DNA of 64,000 nucleotides from Lachnoclostridium sp. UBA3262 (GTDB lineage: Bacteria; Bacillota; Clostridia; Lachnospirales; Lachnospiraceae): contig DEUM01000013.1 of the NCBI GenBank assembly GCA_002362575.1, forward strand, positions 1-64,000, in the 5' to 3' direction. Position 1 is the first letter of the stretch. The number at the start of each line of letters is the position of its first letter. Below are positions 49,741 to 58,657 of this stretch, piece after piece. Below the pieces are notes generated by a model. The model was not told where the DNA came from and searched no databases. It saw only the letters and a list, made by a program, of their open reading frames with translations. Position numbers and translations under genes: made by a program.

Positions 49741-50596
49741 TACAATATCAAAAGCAAGAAAAATTAAGGATAGTATACTAAAGTTGTTGATGTTTCTGTC
49801 AGCAGGACTGATTTGTAGTCTTCTGGTGGGATTGATTGGGTATATCCTGTACCGTGGCATACCGCACATATCATGGATGCTGGTTTCCACGAAACCAAGC
49901 CTTTTGCAGGGGACGGTTGGTATTCTGCCCAATATCCTGAATACGTTATATATTATCATTATAACCCTTGTTATTGTACTGCCTCTTGGTGTGGGCGCTG
50001 CGATTTATCTGAATGAATATGCAAAAAACATGAAGTTCGTAAGAGTAATTGAACTGGCTACAGAAACCCTTGCGGGAATACCTTCCATCATATATGGATT
50101 GGTGGGGCTGCTCGTGTTTGTTCAGTTTTTTTCTCTAGGAACCAGTCTGTTAGCCGGTTCATTGACTCTCGTAATCATGACATTACCTACGATTATTCGC
50201 ACAACACAGGAAAGCCTGAAAACAGTGCCTAAGGCATATCGGGAAGGGGCGCTTGGATTAGGAGCTGGAAAATGGTATATGATTCGCACAGTTGTACTTC
50301 CGTGTGTCATTGATGGGATTGTGACAGGCTGTATCTTATCTGTGGGTAGAGTGGTGGGCGAAAGCGCCGCACTTCTTTTTACGGCAGGGATGGCAAATGA
50401 GATGCTCTCTTTAGCAGATGCAGTGCAGGCGGGAAACGCCGGCTCCACTCTGACCGTCGCCCTGTATATGTACGCAAAAGAGCGTGGACAGTTTGAGATT
50501 GCATTTGCTATCGCCGCTATATTGCTTATAATTACCTTTCTTATCAACATGTCAGCAAAAGTAGCGGCGGTAAAATTGAAGCAGAAACGAGGTTAA
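49733..50596 (+). CDS. pstA: Phosphate ABC transporter permease PstA
   Basis: 287 residues, six membrane segments. Typical runs are GTVGILPNILNTLYIIIITLVI, LPLGVGAAIYLNEYA, ETLAGIPSIIYGLVGLLVFV, and the ATPase contact loop LGLGAGKWYMIRTVVLPCVIDGIVTG followed by GRVVGESAALLFTAG. It is the second channel subunit. pstB follows 4 bases later. Confidence 0.96.
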   Translation: MTDTISKARKIKDSILKLLMFLSAGLICSLLVGLIGYILYRGIPHISWMLVSTKPSLLQGTVGILPNILNTLYIIIITLVIVLPLGVGAAIYLNEYAKNMKFVRVIELATETLAGIPSIIYGLVGLLVFVQFFSLGTSLLAGSLTLVIMTLPTIIRTTQESLKTVPKAYREGALGLGAGKWYMIRTVVLPCVIDGIVTGCILSVGRVVGESAALLFTAGMANEMLSLADAVQAGNAGSTLTVALYMYAKERGQFEIAFAIAAILLIITFLINMSAKVAAVKLKQKRG

Positions 50597-50600
50597 TGGT

Positions 50601-51353
50601 ATGGAAAATATAATTACGACAAAGGACTTAAATTTATGGTATGGTGAGAGCCATGCACTGAAAAATATTAATATGCAGATTCCGGAAAAGGAAATCACTG
50701 CGCTAATCGGTCCTTCTGGTTGTGGGAAATCCACTTACTTGAAAACACTGAACAGAATGAATGATTTGGTGGAGAGCTGCCGCATCTCCGGGGAGATTAT
50801 GCTTTCCGACATTGATATTTACAAGGAGATAGATGTAAACATCCTGCGGAAGCGTGTCGGCATGGTTTTTCAGAAGCCCAATCCATTTCCTATGAGCATT
50901 TATGATAACATTGCTTATGGACCGAGAATCCACGGAATCCGCTCAAGGGTAAAACTGGATGAAATCGTGGAGCGCTCCCTGACGCAGGCGGCAATCTGGG
51001 ATGAGTGCAAAGACCGGTTGAAAAAAAGCGCACTGGGCATGAGCGGGGGACAGCAGCAGAGGCTCTGTATTGCAAGGGCACTGGCTGTTGAGCCGGAGGT
51101 TCTTCTGATGGACGAACCCACATCTGCCTTAGATCCAATCTCCACTTCAAAGATAGAAGATTTAGCGATGGAACTCAAGGAAAAATACACTATCATCATG
51201 GTTACCCATAATATGCAGCAGGCAGTGAGGATTGCAGATAAGACGGCGTTTTTTCTGCTGGGCGAGGTGGTGGAATTTGATGATACACAGACGATGTTCT
51301 CTACACCGTCAGATAAAAGAACAGAGGACTATATCACAGGGAGGTTTGGATAA
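50601..51353 (+). CDS. pstB: Phosphate ABC transporter ATPase PstB
   Basis: 250 residues, normal length. It carries LNLWYGESHALKNINM, Walker A GPSGCGKST (37-45), FQKPNPFPMSIYDNIAYGPR (the Q-loop region diagnostic of PstB), signature GMSGGQQQRLCIARALA, Walker B VLLMDEPTSALDP and H-loop MVTHNMQQA. It powers phosphate import. Its stop overlaps the phoU start by one base (TAATG). Confidence 0.98.
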   Translation: MENIITTKDLNLWYGESHALKNINMQIPEKEITALIGPSGCGKSTYLKTLNRMNDLVESCRISGEIMLSDIDIYKEIDVNILRKRVGMVFQKPNPFPMSIYDNIAYGPRIHGIRSRVKLDEIVERSLTQAAIWDECKDRLKKSALGMSGGQQQRLCIARALAVEPEVLLMDEPTSALDPISTSKIEDLAMELKEKYTIIMVTHNMQQAVRIADKTAFFLLGEVVEFDDTQTMFSTPSDKRTEDYITGRFG

Positions 51354-52039
51354 TGCGGAATAAATTTGACAGACAGCTATCGCTGCTTAATACGGAGCTG
51401 GTCACAATGGGAGCATTGTGTGAGGAGGCAATTACAAATGCCGTAGCATATCTTACGGACAATGAGGAAAGCAGTAAAATCCTGTGTCTGGATGCGGACA
51501 GGCAGATTGATGAAAAAGAGCGTGACATAGAAACGCTCTGCCTCAAACTGATTTTGCAGCAGCAGCCCGTGGCAAAAGATTTGAGGATTGTTTCGGCAGC
51601 CTTGAAGATGATATCGGATATGGAGCGCATCGGAGACCAGGCGTCGGACATTGTGGAGATTGCACCCTATGTGGCGAAAAAGGGAACCCTTAGCGAAACG
51701 CATATCCGGGAAATGGCAGAGGCAACCATCAAAATGGTGTCGGAAAGCGTGGAATCCTTTGTGCAGATGAATCTAGATATCGCCTATCTGGTTATGGATT
51801 ATGACAATGTAGTGGATGATTTGTTTGACAAGGTAAAGAGAGAGTTGATAAAATCAATAGCAGAAAGACAGGATGATGCGGAGGCGCTTATGGACTTACT
51901 TATGATTGCGAAATACCTTGAACGGATTGGCGACCATGCAGAGAATATTGCCGAGTGGGTAATCTATTCCATAACTGGAGAGCATCGGAAAAGTTCTAAA
52001 AACAAGGAGGATGATTTCTCCAGAGGAGGAATGAAATGA
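51353..52039 (+). CDS. phoU: Phosphate signalling protein PhoU
   Basis: 228 residues made of two three-helix bundles. Each half has the PhoU metal-binding pattern: ALKMISDMERIGDQASDIVEIA in the first and AKYLERIGDHAENIAEWVIY in the second (E/D-RIGD-x2-x-N/DI). It links Pst transport to the sensor kinase and damps the response when phosphate is plentiful. The ATGA overlap with the response regulator gene shows tight coupling. Confidence 0.96.
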   Translation: MRNKFDRQLSLLNTELVTMGALCEEAITNAVAYLTDNEESSKILCLDADRQIDEKERDIETLCLKLILQQQPVAKDLRIVSAALKMISDMERIGDQASDIVEIAPYVAKKGTLSETHIREMAEATIKMVSESVESFVQMNLDIAYLVMDYDNVVDDLFDKVKRELIKSIAERQDDAEALMDLLMIAKYLERIGDHAENIAEWVIYSITGEHRKSSKNKEDDFSRGGMK

Positions 52040-52713
52040 TTTATCTGCTGGAAGACGATGACAATATAAGAAAGTTGGTATGCTATGCCCTGTCAAAAGA
52101 AGGATTTGGAATACAGGGATATCCCTCGCCAAAGGAATTTTGGCAGGGGCTGGATACAGAATTGCCGGAGCTGGTTTTACTGGACATTATGCTGCCGGAA
52201 GAAGACGGATTGTCAATTCTTAACAAACTAAAAAACTGCGCGGAAACTGAACATATCCCTGTTATTATGCTTACTGCAAAAGGAAGTGAATTTGATAAGG
52301 TCACCGGACTGGATATGGGGGCGGATGATTATGTGGCGAAGCCTTTTGGGACAATGGAGCTGATTTCAAGGGTGCGGGCGGTACTTAGACGTTTTGAAAA
52401 GACAAAAGGAAACAAAATATACGAGATTGGCGAATTGTATGTGAATCCGGCAAAACATATCATTACCGTATCCGGGGAGGCGGTATCACTCTCCTATAAG
52501 GAATACATGCTGTTAATGGTTCTGCTGGAGGCGGAAGGCAATGTGGTAGAACGCGACAGGCTTCTGACTAGTGTCTGGGGGGAATATTACACAGAATCCC
52601 GAACACTGGATGTGCATATCCGGAAACTGCGGGTAAAACTGGGAGATGCCGGAAAGCTGATTCAGACGATAAAAGGAATTGGTTATAAATTAGGAGGCGT
52701 TTTGGATGAATAA
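52036..52713 (+). CDS. phoP: Phosphate response regulator, OmpR family
   Basis: 225 residues. Receiver: EDDDN (6-10), phospho-accepting Asp50 in LVLLDIMLPEEDG, MLTAKGSEFDKV and VAKPFGTMEL. The winged-helix domain is LSYKEYMLLMVLLEAEGNVVERD, DVHIRKLRVKLG and IQTIKGIGYKLGG. Operon position after phoU and before the kinase identifies it as PhoP/PhoB. It is the likely binder of the TTAACA repeats at 47914-47953. Confidence 0.95.
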   Translation: MIYLLEDDDNIRKLVCYALSKEGFGIQGYPSPKEFWQGLDTELPELVLLDIMLPEEDGLSILNKLKNCAETEHIPVIMLTAKGSEFDKVTGLDMGADDYVAKPFGTMELISRVRAVLRRFEKTKGNKIYEIGELYVNPAKHIITVSGEAVSLSYKEYMLLMVLLEAEGNVVERDRLLTSVWGEYYTESRTLDVHIRKLRVKLGDAGKLIQTIKGIGYKLGGVLDE

Positions 52714-54379
52714 AAAAATTTTTCGTTCGTCACTGCTTACAGTCTGTCTTGTTTTGATTGCCACCATTGCATTGATTATGGGGCTTTTATTTCATTTTTT
52801 TGAAAAACAGATACAGAAAGAACTTGCAAATGAGGCAGGTTTTCTGGCGCAGGCTGTTGAAAATGAAGGGATAGGATATTTTGATGGTTTTGACAGTGAC
52901 AGCAAGAGTAATAAAGGTCAGAATAACCGTATCACGTTGATTGATAAAAACGGGACGGTACTGTTTGACAGCAGGGCAGATGTGTCTGCTCTGGATAATC
53001 ATGCTGACCGGAATGAAATCAAAGCAGCAATGAAAGATGGGGAAGGCATGAGTACACGGTATTCCAAAACCCTGACGGAAAAAACCGTGAATTATGCCAT
53101 GCGGCTTTCGGATGGCAGCATACTGCGGATTTCCACGGAACAGTATACGGTGATAACAATCCTTCTGGAGATGCTCCAGCCAATTCTGTTTATTCTGCTT
53201 GTTGCGTTGATTCTGACACTGGTGCTTTCCTCACGTGTGTCGAAAGCCATTATAGAGCCGCTTAACAGACTGGATTTGGATGTGCCGGAAAACAATGACA
53301 CATATGAGGAACTGACGCCGTTGCTCCGAAAAATTGCAGACCAGAAAGAAACCATCGAAGAACAGCTTGAAGACGCCCACAAAAAACAGAAGGAGTTTAA
53401 CCTAATTACAGAAAATATGAGCGAGGGCTTTCTTGTCATTGACTCGGATGCGAACCTTCTGAGTTACAATTCCGCCGCATTAAGCCTGCTAGAGGTTGTG
53501 CCTCCTGCAGACAGGAGCGTTCTGCTGTTCTGCCGGGCAAAAGAGTTCCGTGACGTCATTTCTGATGTGCTGTCAGGAAAGAGGGCAGAAAATATTATGG
53601 TGCGGGACGGGTGCAGTTACAGTCTGATTGCCAGTCCGGTTTTTGAGAAGGAATCCGTAATTGGAGCTGTCGTAGTGATTTTGGATATTACGGAACGAGA
53701 AAAAAGAGAAACATTGAGGCGGGAATTTACAGCTAATGTTTCCCATGAATTGAAAACCCCGCTGACTTCCATCTCTGGGTTTGCCGAGCTTATGAAAGCC
53801 GGGGACATTCTGGGGGAAGATATTATTGATTTTTCGCAGTCCATATATGACGAGGCGCAGAGGCTGATCACACTCGTCAATGATATTATTAGGATTTCAG
53901 AACTTGACGGGCAGAGCATTTCTTTTGAAAATGAGCGGGTGGATTTATATGAATTGTCAAATGAGGTAATCGGACGATTGGAAAATGAAGCCGATAAAAA
54001 GAATGTTGCATTTCATTTGATTGGTGGCAGTGCAGAAATTATGGGCGTGCGTAAAATTCTGGATGAAATGCTCTATAACCTCTGTGATAATGCAATCAAA
54101 TATAATAAAGAAAATGGTGTGGTAGATGTTTTGGTAAACCAGACGGAAGACGGTGCGAATGTGATTGTGCGGGATACGGGAATCGGGATTCCGTCGGCGC
54201 ATCAGGGCAGAGTGTTTGAGCGTTTTTACAGGGTAGATAAGAGTCACTCAAAGAAAGTGGGCGGAACAGGTCTTGGTCTTGCCATTGTAAAGCATGGCGC
54301 CATGTACCATCATGCAAAAATCAGTCTGGAGAGTGCTGTTGATAAAGGAACGACGATAACCCTTGCATTTTCAAAATAG
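52706..54379 (+). CDS. phoR: Phosphate sensor histidine kinase
   Basis: 557 residues. Membrane segments lie at about 9-31 and 153-175, with an extracytoplasmic domain between them. A HAMP-like linker and a PAS domain (about 235-330: ITENMSEGFLVIDSDANLLSYNSAAL) precede the HisKA motif ANVSHELKTPLTSI with His347. The ATPase domain has N box YNLCDNAIKYN, G1 DTGIGIPSAHQ, F box VFERFYR and G2 GGTGLGLAIV. It overlaps phoP by 8 bases. It is last in the operon; no clear terminator follows. Confidence 0.95.
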   Translation: MNKKIFRSSLLTVCLVLIATIALIMGLLFHFFEKQIQKELANEAGFLAQAVENEGIGYFDGFDSDSKSNKGQNNRITLIDKNGTVLFDSRADVSALDNHADRNEIKAAMKDGEGMSTRYSKTLTEKTVNYAMRLSDGSILRISTEQYTVITILLEMLQPILFILLVALILTLVLSSRVSKAIIEPLNRLDLDVPENNDTYEELTPLLRKIADQKETIEEQLEDAHKKQKEFNLITENMSEGFLVIDSDANLLSYNSAALSLLEVVPPADRSVLLFCRAKEFRDVISDVLSGKRAENIMVRDGCSYSLIASPVFEKESVIGAVVVILDITEREKRETLRREFTANVSHELKTPLTSISGFAELMKAGDILGEDIIDFSQSIYDEAQRLITLVNDIIRISELDGQSISFENERVDLYELSNEVIGRLENEADKKNVAFHLIGGSAEIMGVRKILDEMLYNLCDNAIKYNKENGVVDVLVNQTEDGANVIVRDTGIGIPSAHQGRVFERFYRVDKSHSKKVGGTGLGLAIVKHGAMYHHAKISLESAVDKGTTITLAFSK

Positions 54380-54554
54380 CGACCATTTATAGGACGTTTG
54401 TAATCGAGTATAAATCCGTTCACATAGTCCGTATATATTGTGTTATAATGTGTTATGTGATGGCACAATTTCCATTTGCCGTGGAATTGTGTAAAGTAAA
54501 AAATATAATTGCTATAATCAAAATGCTGCCTGTGCAGCGGAATAGGAGAAAAAG

Positions 54555-55400
54555 ATGGCAGGGATGCTATATCTGTGTGCAACACCGATTGGAAACTTAG
54601 AGGATGTTACGCTCCGGGTACTTCGGATTTTGAAAGAAGCAGATGTAATCGCGGCGGAGGATACGAGGCAGACAATAAAGTTGTTGAACCATTATGAGAT
54701 AAAGACGCCGCTCGTCAGTTACCATGAACATAATAAAATAGAGAAAACCCCGGTTCTGGTGGGACGCATGTTACAGGGGGAGAAGGTAGCTCTTGTAACA
54801 GATGCGGGCACGCCCGCCATTTCGGATCCGGGAGAGGAGCTTGTCAGAGCCTGTTTTGAAGCGGGAGTTGAGGTAACATCACTGCCGGGAGCCGCCGCTG
54901 TTATCACAGCGGTTACTCTTTCAGGGATGAGTGCGAGACGGTTTACCTTTGAGGGCTTTCTTCCTGTGGATAAAAAAGAACGGACGGCGGTTCTGGAGCG
55001 ATTTAAGAATTCTACCTGTACAACTGTGTTTTATGAAGCGCCTCATCGCCTGAGAAAGACATTACGGCTCTTTTTAGAGACTGTTGGAGGAGAGAGGAAA
55101 GTTGCCGTCTGTAAAGAGCTGACTAAGAAGCATGAGGCTGCGCTGCATTTTACGCTGGAGGAAGCGGTAAACTATTTTGATGGAACAGAGCCAAAGGGAG
55201 AGTTTGTGCTGGTTATTGAAGGTGCCGACGGGGAGGCGTTAAAGAAAAAGGAGCAGGAACAGTGGCGAGAGCTTCCGCTGGAAGAACATATGAAACGTTA
55301 TCTGGATATGGGTATGGAGAAAAAGGAAGCGATGAAGCAGGTGGCGAAGGATAGAGGTGTGCCGAAACGAGAGGTTTATAGCGAGTGGGAGAAAAGGTAA
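54555..55400 (+). CDS. rsmI: 16S rRNA (cytidine-1402-2'-O)-methyltransferase
   Basis: 281 residues. The hallmark is near the start: LYLCATPIGNLEDVTLRVLRIL, then VIAAEDTRQTIKLLNHYEI, VALVTDAGTPAISDPGEELV, SLPGAAAVITAVTLSG and FEGFLPVDKKER. It is a tetrapyrrole-methylase-fold enzyme acting on 16S rRNA C1402. The last 45 residues add the usual short C-terminal helical domain. A possible -10 TATAAT is at 54513-54518 with a weak -35. It completes the Firmicute holB-rsmI neighbourhood. Confidence 0.97.
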   Translation: MAGMLYLCATPIGNLEDVTLRVLRILKEADVIAAEDTRQTIKLLNHYEIKTPLVSYHEHNKIEKTPVLVGRMLQGEKVALVTDAGTPAISDPGEELVRACFEAGVEVTSLPGAAAVITAVTLSGMSARRFTFEGFLPVDKKERTAVLERFKNSTCTTVFYEAPHRLRKTLRLFLETVGGERKVAVCKELTKKHEAALHFTLEEAVNYFDGTEPKGEFVLVIEGADGEALKKKEQEQWRELPLEEHMKRYLDMGMEKKEAMKQVAKDRGVPKREVYSEWEKR

Positions 55401-55492
55401 TTTATGAATAAATAAGTTGTGAATAATTATAAGCTGTGATAAAATATAGACGTTGCCGCACCCATTCTGGCGACAGAAGGGAGGTGTGTGTC

Positions 55493-55648
55493 TTGAATTA
55501 CATAGTTTCTCTTTTGCCTATAAGCATTGTAACATATGCATTTAGTAATATCAAGAACAAATATAATGTTCTGACCAATCCATGCGACCTCGCATCCTTT
55601 GGATGCTCGGTCCGATGCGAACTTGTTCGCTATGCTGTCGCCGTATAG
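55493..55648 (+). CDS. Possible small hydrophobic protein
   Basis: A TTG at 55493 follows the strong ribosome site AAGGGAGGTG and opens a 51-residue frame. The first 16 residues are hydrophobic (NYIVSLLPISIVTYAF). The C-terminal part runs through an intergenic hairpin (GACC..GCATCC TTT GGATGC..GGTC, 55586-55612) and has no protein-like conservation that I can judge. It could be a small membrane peptide or chance. The surrounding 55401-55785 otherwise contains only stem-loops. Confidence 0.3.
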   Translation: MNYIVSLLPISIVTYAFSNIKNKYNVLTNPCDLASFGCSVRCELVRYAVAV

Positions 55649-55654
55649 AAAAAA

Positions 55655-55698
55655 TGACTTCTCTTATGTGAGCAAGCTCCCAACGAGAAGTTATTTTT
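55655..55698. terminator. Terminator sharing the TGTGAGCAAGCTC apex with 15848-15899
   Basis: TGACTTCTC pairs with GAGAAGTTA (one G-U) around an inner GAGC-AA-GCTC stem; TTTTTT follows on the plus strand. The apex TGTGAGCAAGCTC is the same as in the stem-loop at 15848-15899 40 kb away. Confidence 0.7.
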
Positions 55699-55785
55699 TA
55701 TTTCTGCATGGCTTGTAGCTAACGTGGACAAAGGAAAGGCAGGAGTCTAGGGGATTAGCTCCTGCCACACTAAAGGGATATATAA

Positions 55786-56043
55786 TCAAATTAAACCAGC
55801 AAGCTTTGATAATTTTTTGATTGACTTTTTAGAAACCATTTTTCCTTCAAACTCAATCAAATCTTCTGTCGAGCCGGTAAAAATATCGGCAGCGCCAGAG
55901 GCTTTTTTTAGTATGATTTTATCATCTTCGGTAAAAATATGTAACGATTCATGTTCTCCGATACCGAGTGATTTTCTAAGTTCCATCGGGAGAGTAATAC
56001 GTCCTAATTTGTCTAGCTGTCTAGCAATTCCTGTATCTGTCAT
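55786..56043 (-). CDS. AbrB/SpoVT-family transcriptional regulator
   Basis: 85 residues from ATG 56043, 8 bases after AAAGGAG; an ATG at 56049 is too close to it. TGIARQLDKLGRITLPMELRKSLGIGEHESLHIF is the swapped-hairpin DNA-binding domain of AbrB-like transition-state regulators (family pattern R-x-D-x-LGR-x-x-(I/L)P-x-E-x-R). The C-terminal 30 residues are basic. The position after rsmI on the opposite strand agrees with abrB in Bacillus. It probably controls growth-phase genes; targets are unknown. Confidence 0.88.
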   Translation of the reverse strand: MTDTGIARQLDKLGRITLPMELRKSLGIGEHESLHIFTEDDKIILKKASGAADIFTGSTEDLIEFEGKMVSKKSIKKLSKLAGLI

Positions 56044-56302
56044 ATTCATTACTCCTTTTGCTTATGTCGTCTTAAACGTGGCTATATAATAGCATGTTCA
56101 TTTTAGATAGTCAATTAAAATATTATAAAAAAAAGATTAATTCCCTTTATAATAACATAAAAAAAGTATTAGATAAGAAAAAATTTCATATTGACATGAT
56201 TTTACAATAACTTTACTACATACTGAATTATGAGTAAGAAGGTCTTTATTTTTGTAAAAAAAAGTGATAGAATTAGCATATCGGACGGAAAGGAGTGTTC
56301 TT

Positions 56303-57193
56303 ATGAAAAGGAACAGGATATTGGGAAGTTTACTAATAATTGCATTGATGGTGGGAATCCTGCCGGGTACATCCATTTCAGCAAAAACGAAAATTTATCC
56401 TACGGTTGCCAGCGGAAACCGGGTAAAGTCAAATGATCAGGGCACGCTGGATTATTCAAATACCAGAGACGGATACGTCATGCTGAAGTATAATAAGGCA
56501 ACCGGAAAGACAATTAAGGCTCAAGTGGAAGGACCGAATAAACGCATCTATACATACACATTACGGGCAAAGAAATATGAGGCGCTTCCTTTAACAGAGG
56601 GAAATGGAAAGTATAAGATTTCCCTGCTGTTGAATATTAGTGGAAATAGTTATGCGGTTGCTATGTCGGAAACGATTGACGTTATTTTATCCAGCCAGTT
56701 CGCACCGTATCTGAGACCGAACCAGTATGTAAACTTTAAGGCTTCCACAAAGGTGGTTAAGAAAGCGGCAAAGATTACAAAGAGCTGTAAAACGGATTTG
56801 TCAAAAGTGAAGAAAGTATATAAGTATGTTATTAAGACATTCAAATATGATAAAAAACTGGCGAAGAAGGTTAAAGTAGGGTATCTTCCAAATCTGAATA
56901 AAGTATATAAGAAAAAGAAGGGTATCTGCTTTGACTATGCAGCGGTTATGACTGCTATGCTGAGAAGCCAGGGGGTTCCGACGAAGCTGGTTATCGGCTA
57001 TACTGGAAACGCATACCATGCGTGGATTAACGTTTACTCAAAGAAAAAGGGCTGGATAGCAGGGGCGATTTATTTCAATGGAAAGAAATGGAAGTTAATG
57101 GATCCTACTTTTGCTTCGACAAGTAAATCCAGTAAGTCTGTTATGAAATATATCGGAAATGGACGGAATTATAAGGCGAAGTATAGTTACTAA
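56303..57193 (+). CDS. Secreted transglutaminase-like cysteine peptidase-fold protein
   Basis: 296 residues from ATG 56303 behind AAAGGAG. The signal peptide is LLIIALMVGILPGTSISA. The transglutaminase-like core has the triad in normal order: Cys209 in KKGICFDYAAVMTAMLRSQG, His239 in NAYHAWINVY and Asp267 in KLMDPTFA. Before it lies a beta-type domain and a lysine-rich stretch. Such proteins in gut Clostridia are thought to act on surface proteins or peptidoglycan peptides. It sits 35 bases before pilC and might modify the pilus or its surroundings, but this is inference. Confidence 0.88.
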   Translation: MKRNRILGSLLIIALMVGILPGTSISAKTKIYPTVASGNRVKSNDQGTLDYSNTRDGYVMLKYNKATGKTIKAQVEGPNKRIYTYTLRAKKYEALPLTEGNGKYKISLLLNISGNSYAVAMSETIDVILSSQFAPYLRPNQYVNFKASTKVVKKAAKITKSCKTDLSKVKKVYKYVIKTFKYDKKLAKKVKVGYLPNLNKVYKKKKGICFDYAAVMTAMLRSQGVPTKLVIGYTGNAYHAWINVYSKKKGWIAGAIYFNGKKWKLMDPTFASTSKSSKSVMKYIGNGRNYKAKYSY

Positions 57194-57228
57194 ATTAAGC
57201 AGTTAGAAATTGAGGAGAAGTTCTGATT

Positions 57229-58275
57229 ATGAGAAAAAGAACACTGAATAATGAATATGTTTCTGCTTTCTGTCTGGAGATGTCACTGCTTCTCCATGCT
57301 GGTATCAGTACAGAGGATGGACTGTATCTTTTATCAGAGGATGAAAGCGATAAGAAAAACAAAAAAATGCTGACAGACCTTGCGAATATGCTTTCAGAGG
57401 GAAGACCGCTTTCTGAGGCATTGCGTGAAGTAGGCAGATTTCCGAAATATGTAGGTGATATGGTAGAGACGGGAGAACAGTCGGGGCGGCTGGAGCAGTC
57501 TTTTCAGGCACTGTCCGCTTATTATGACAGACAGGTACAGCTGAGTAACCAGATTCGCAGTGCATTATTGTATCCTGTAATTTTGATGCTTCTGATGTTA
57601 GTGATTATTGTTGTCCTGCTCGTAAAAGTCCTGCCGATTTTCAATCAGGTATATGCACAGCTTGGCGGTACAATGAATGGTACGGCGCAGATGCTTTTAA
57701 AGCTGGGCAATGTACTCGGAAATGCGATGCCGGTACTTTGCGTCCTGCTTGGTGTTATTGTCCTTCTCGCAGCATTGTTAAGCTGCAGCGGGATGGTTCG
57801 CGGGGCAGTTCTCCATTTGTATAAAAAGATGTTCGGTGGTTTTGGCATTACGAGAAAGCTGGGCGAGGCAAGATTTGCATCGGCGATGGCAATGGGTATG
57901 CTGAGCGGTCTGAATACAGAAGAAGCATTCCGCACTGCCATGCTTTTTCAGGATGCCACGCAGAGAACGAAGAAACGATATGAGAATTGTTTGAAAATGC
58001 TTGAGGAAGGGGAGCCGCTTGCGGAATCTTTTAAGAAAGAGAAGATTTTAGAGGCAGCCTACTGCCGTATTTTGGATTTGGGGGCAAAGAGTGGTACTTC
58101 TGACACGGCGATGGAGGAAATTGCCAGAAGAATGGATGATAATGTACAGATGGCGATTGAGCGGAAGGTGGGAAGAATAGAGCCGACAATCGTTATTATC
58201 ACTTCGATATTAGTAGGCATTATTCTGATTGCAGTTATGCTTCCATTGATAAATATTATGTCTTCAATTGGATAA
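57229..58275 (+). CDS. pilC: Type II secretion/type IV pilus inner-membrane platform protein (GspF/PilC)
   Basis: 348 residues with the two repeated GspF domains: FCLEMSLLLHAGISTEDGLYLLSED... and FASAMAMGMLSGLNTEEAFRTAML, each starting with F-x2-x-M-x2-L-x-x-G. Membrane segments are at about 108-137, 160-185 and 318-343. It is the polytopic platform around which pilus ATPases act. The usual length is about 400; this is a compact form missing the N-terminal extension. It leads a six-gene run ending with pilT. Confidence 0.9.
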   Translation: MRKRTLNNEYVSAFCLEMSLLLHAGISTEDGLYLLSEDESDKKNKKMLTDLANMLSEGRPLSEALREVGRFPKYVGDMVETGEQSGRLEQSFQALSAYYDRQVQLSNQIRSALLYPVILMLLMLVIIVVLLVKVLPIFNQVYAQLGGTMNGTAQMLLKLGNVLGNAMPVLCVLLGVIVLLAALLSCSGMVRGAVLHLYKKMFGGFGITRKLGEARFASAMAMGMLSGLNTEEAFRTAMLFQDATQRTKKRYENCLKMLEEGEPLAESFKKEKILEAAYCRILDLGAKSGTSDTAMEEIARRMDDNVQMAIERKVGRIEPTIVIITSILVGIILIAVMLPLINIMSSIG

Positions 58276-58324
58276 TGAAAGAAAGGCAGGCAGGTTTGCG
58301 AAGCACTTCAGAATGGGGGACAGG

Positions 58325-58636
58325 ATGAGAAGCAGAGTTTTGAATTTTATAAAAATACTGATACTATTTGCTGTGCTGGCACTGGCAGTCTTTTTCTTGT
58401 GCAAGGGAGTGCAGAAGATGGGGAACGGACAGCAGGCGGAGGGGTTAAAGCAATTAGACAGTTCTATCCGCAAGGCGACGATGACCTGCTATGCGACGGA
58501 GGGAGTTTATCCGCCAAGCATACAGTATCTTAAGGATAAGTATGGAATTCAGATAGATGAAGGAAGATACACCGTTTTTTACGAGGTGTTCGGAGATAAT
58601 ATGATGCCGGATATTACCGTTATGGAGAGGCAGTAA
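58325..58636 (+). CDS. Small pilus-operon protein with N-terminal membrane segment
   Basis: 103 residues from ATG 58325, preceded by GGGGGA; a TTG at 58268 overlapping pilC is an alternative start. It has MRSRVLNFIKILILFAVLALAVFFLCKG (membrane segment), then LKQLDSSIRKATMTCYATEGVYPPSIQYLKDKYGIQID. The second part resembles the post-helix region of pseudopilins (A-x-x-C-Y-A-x-E-G-x-Y-P), but there is no type III leader (G-F-T-L-x-E). I take it for a non-classical pilin-like or assembly protein. Confidence 0.75.
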   Translation: MRSRVLNFIKILILFAVLALAVFFLCKGVQKMGNGQQAEGLKQLDSSIRKATMTCYATEGVYPPSIQYLKDKYGIQIDEGRYTVFYEVFGDNMMPDITVMERQ

Positions 58637-58657
58637 GGGAAAGGGCATGGTTCTGAT

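Noticed and set aside
49363..49959. 198-residue minus-strand frame
   Set aside because: Antisense shadow of pstC/pstA; the plus-strand proteins are unambiguous.
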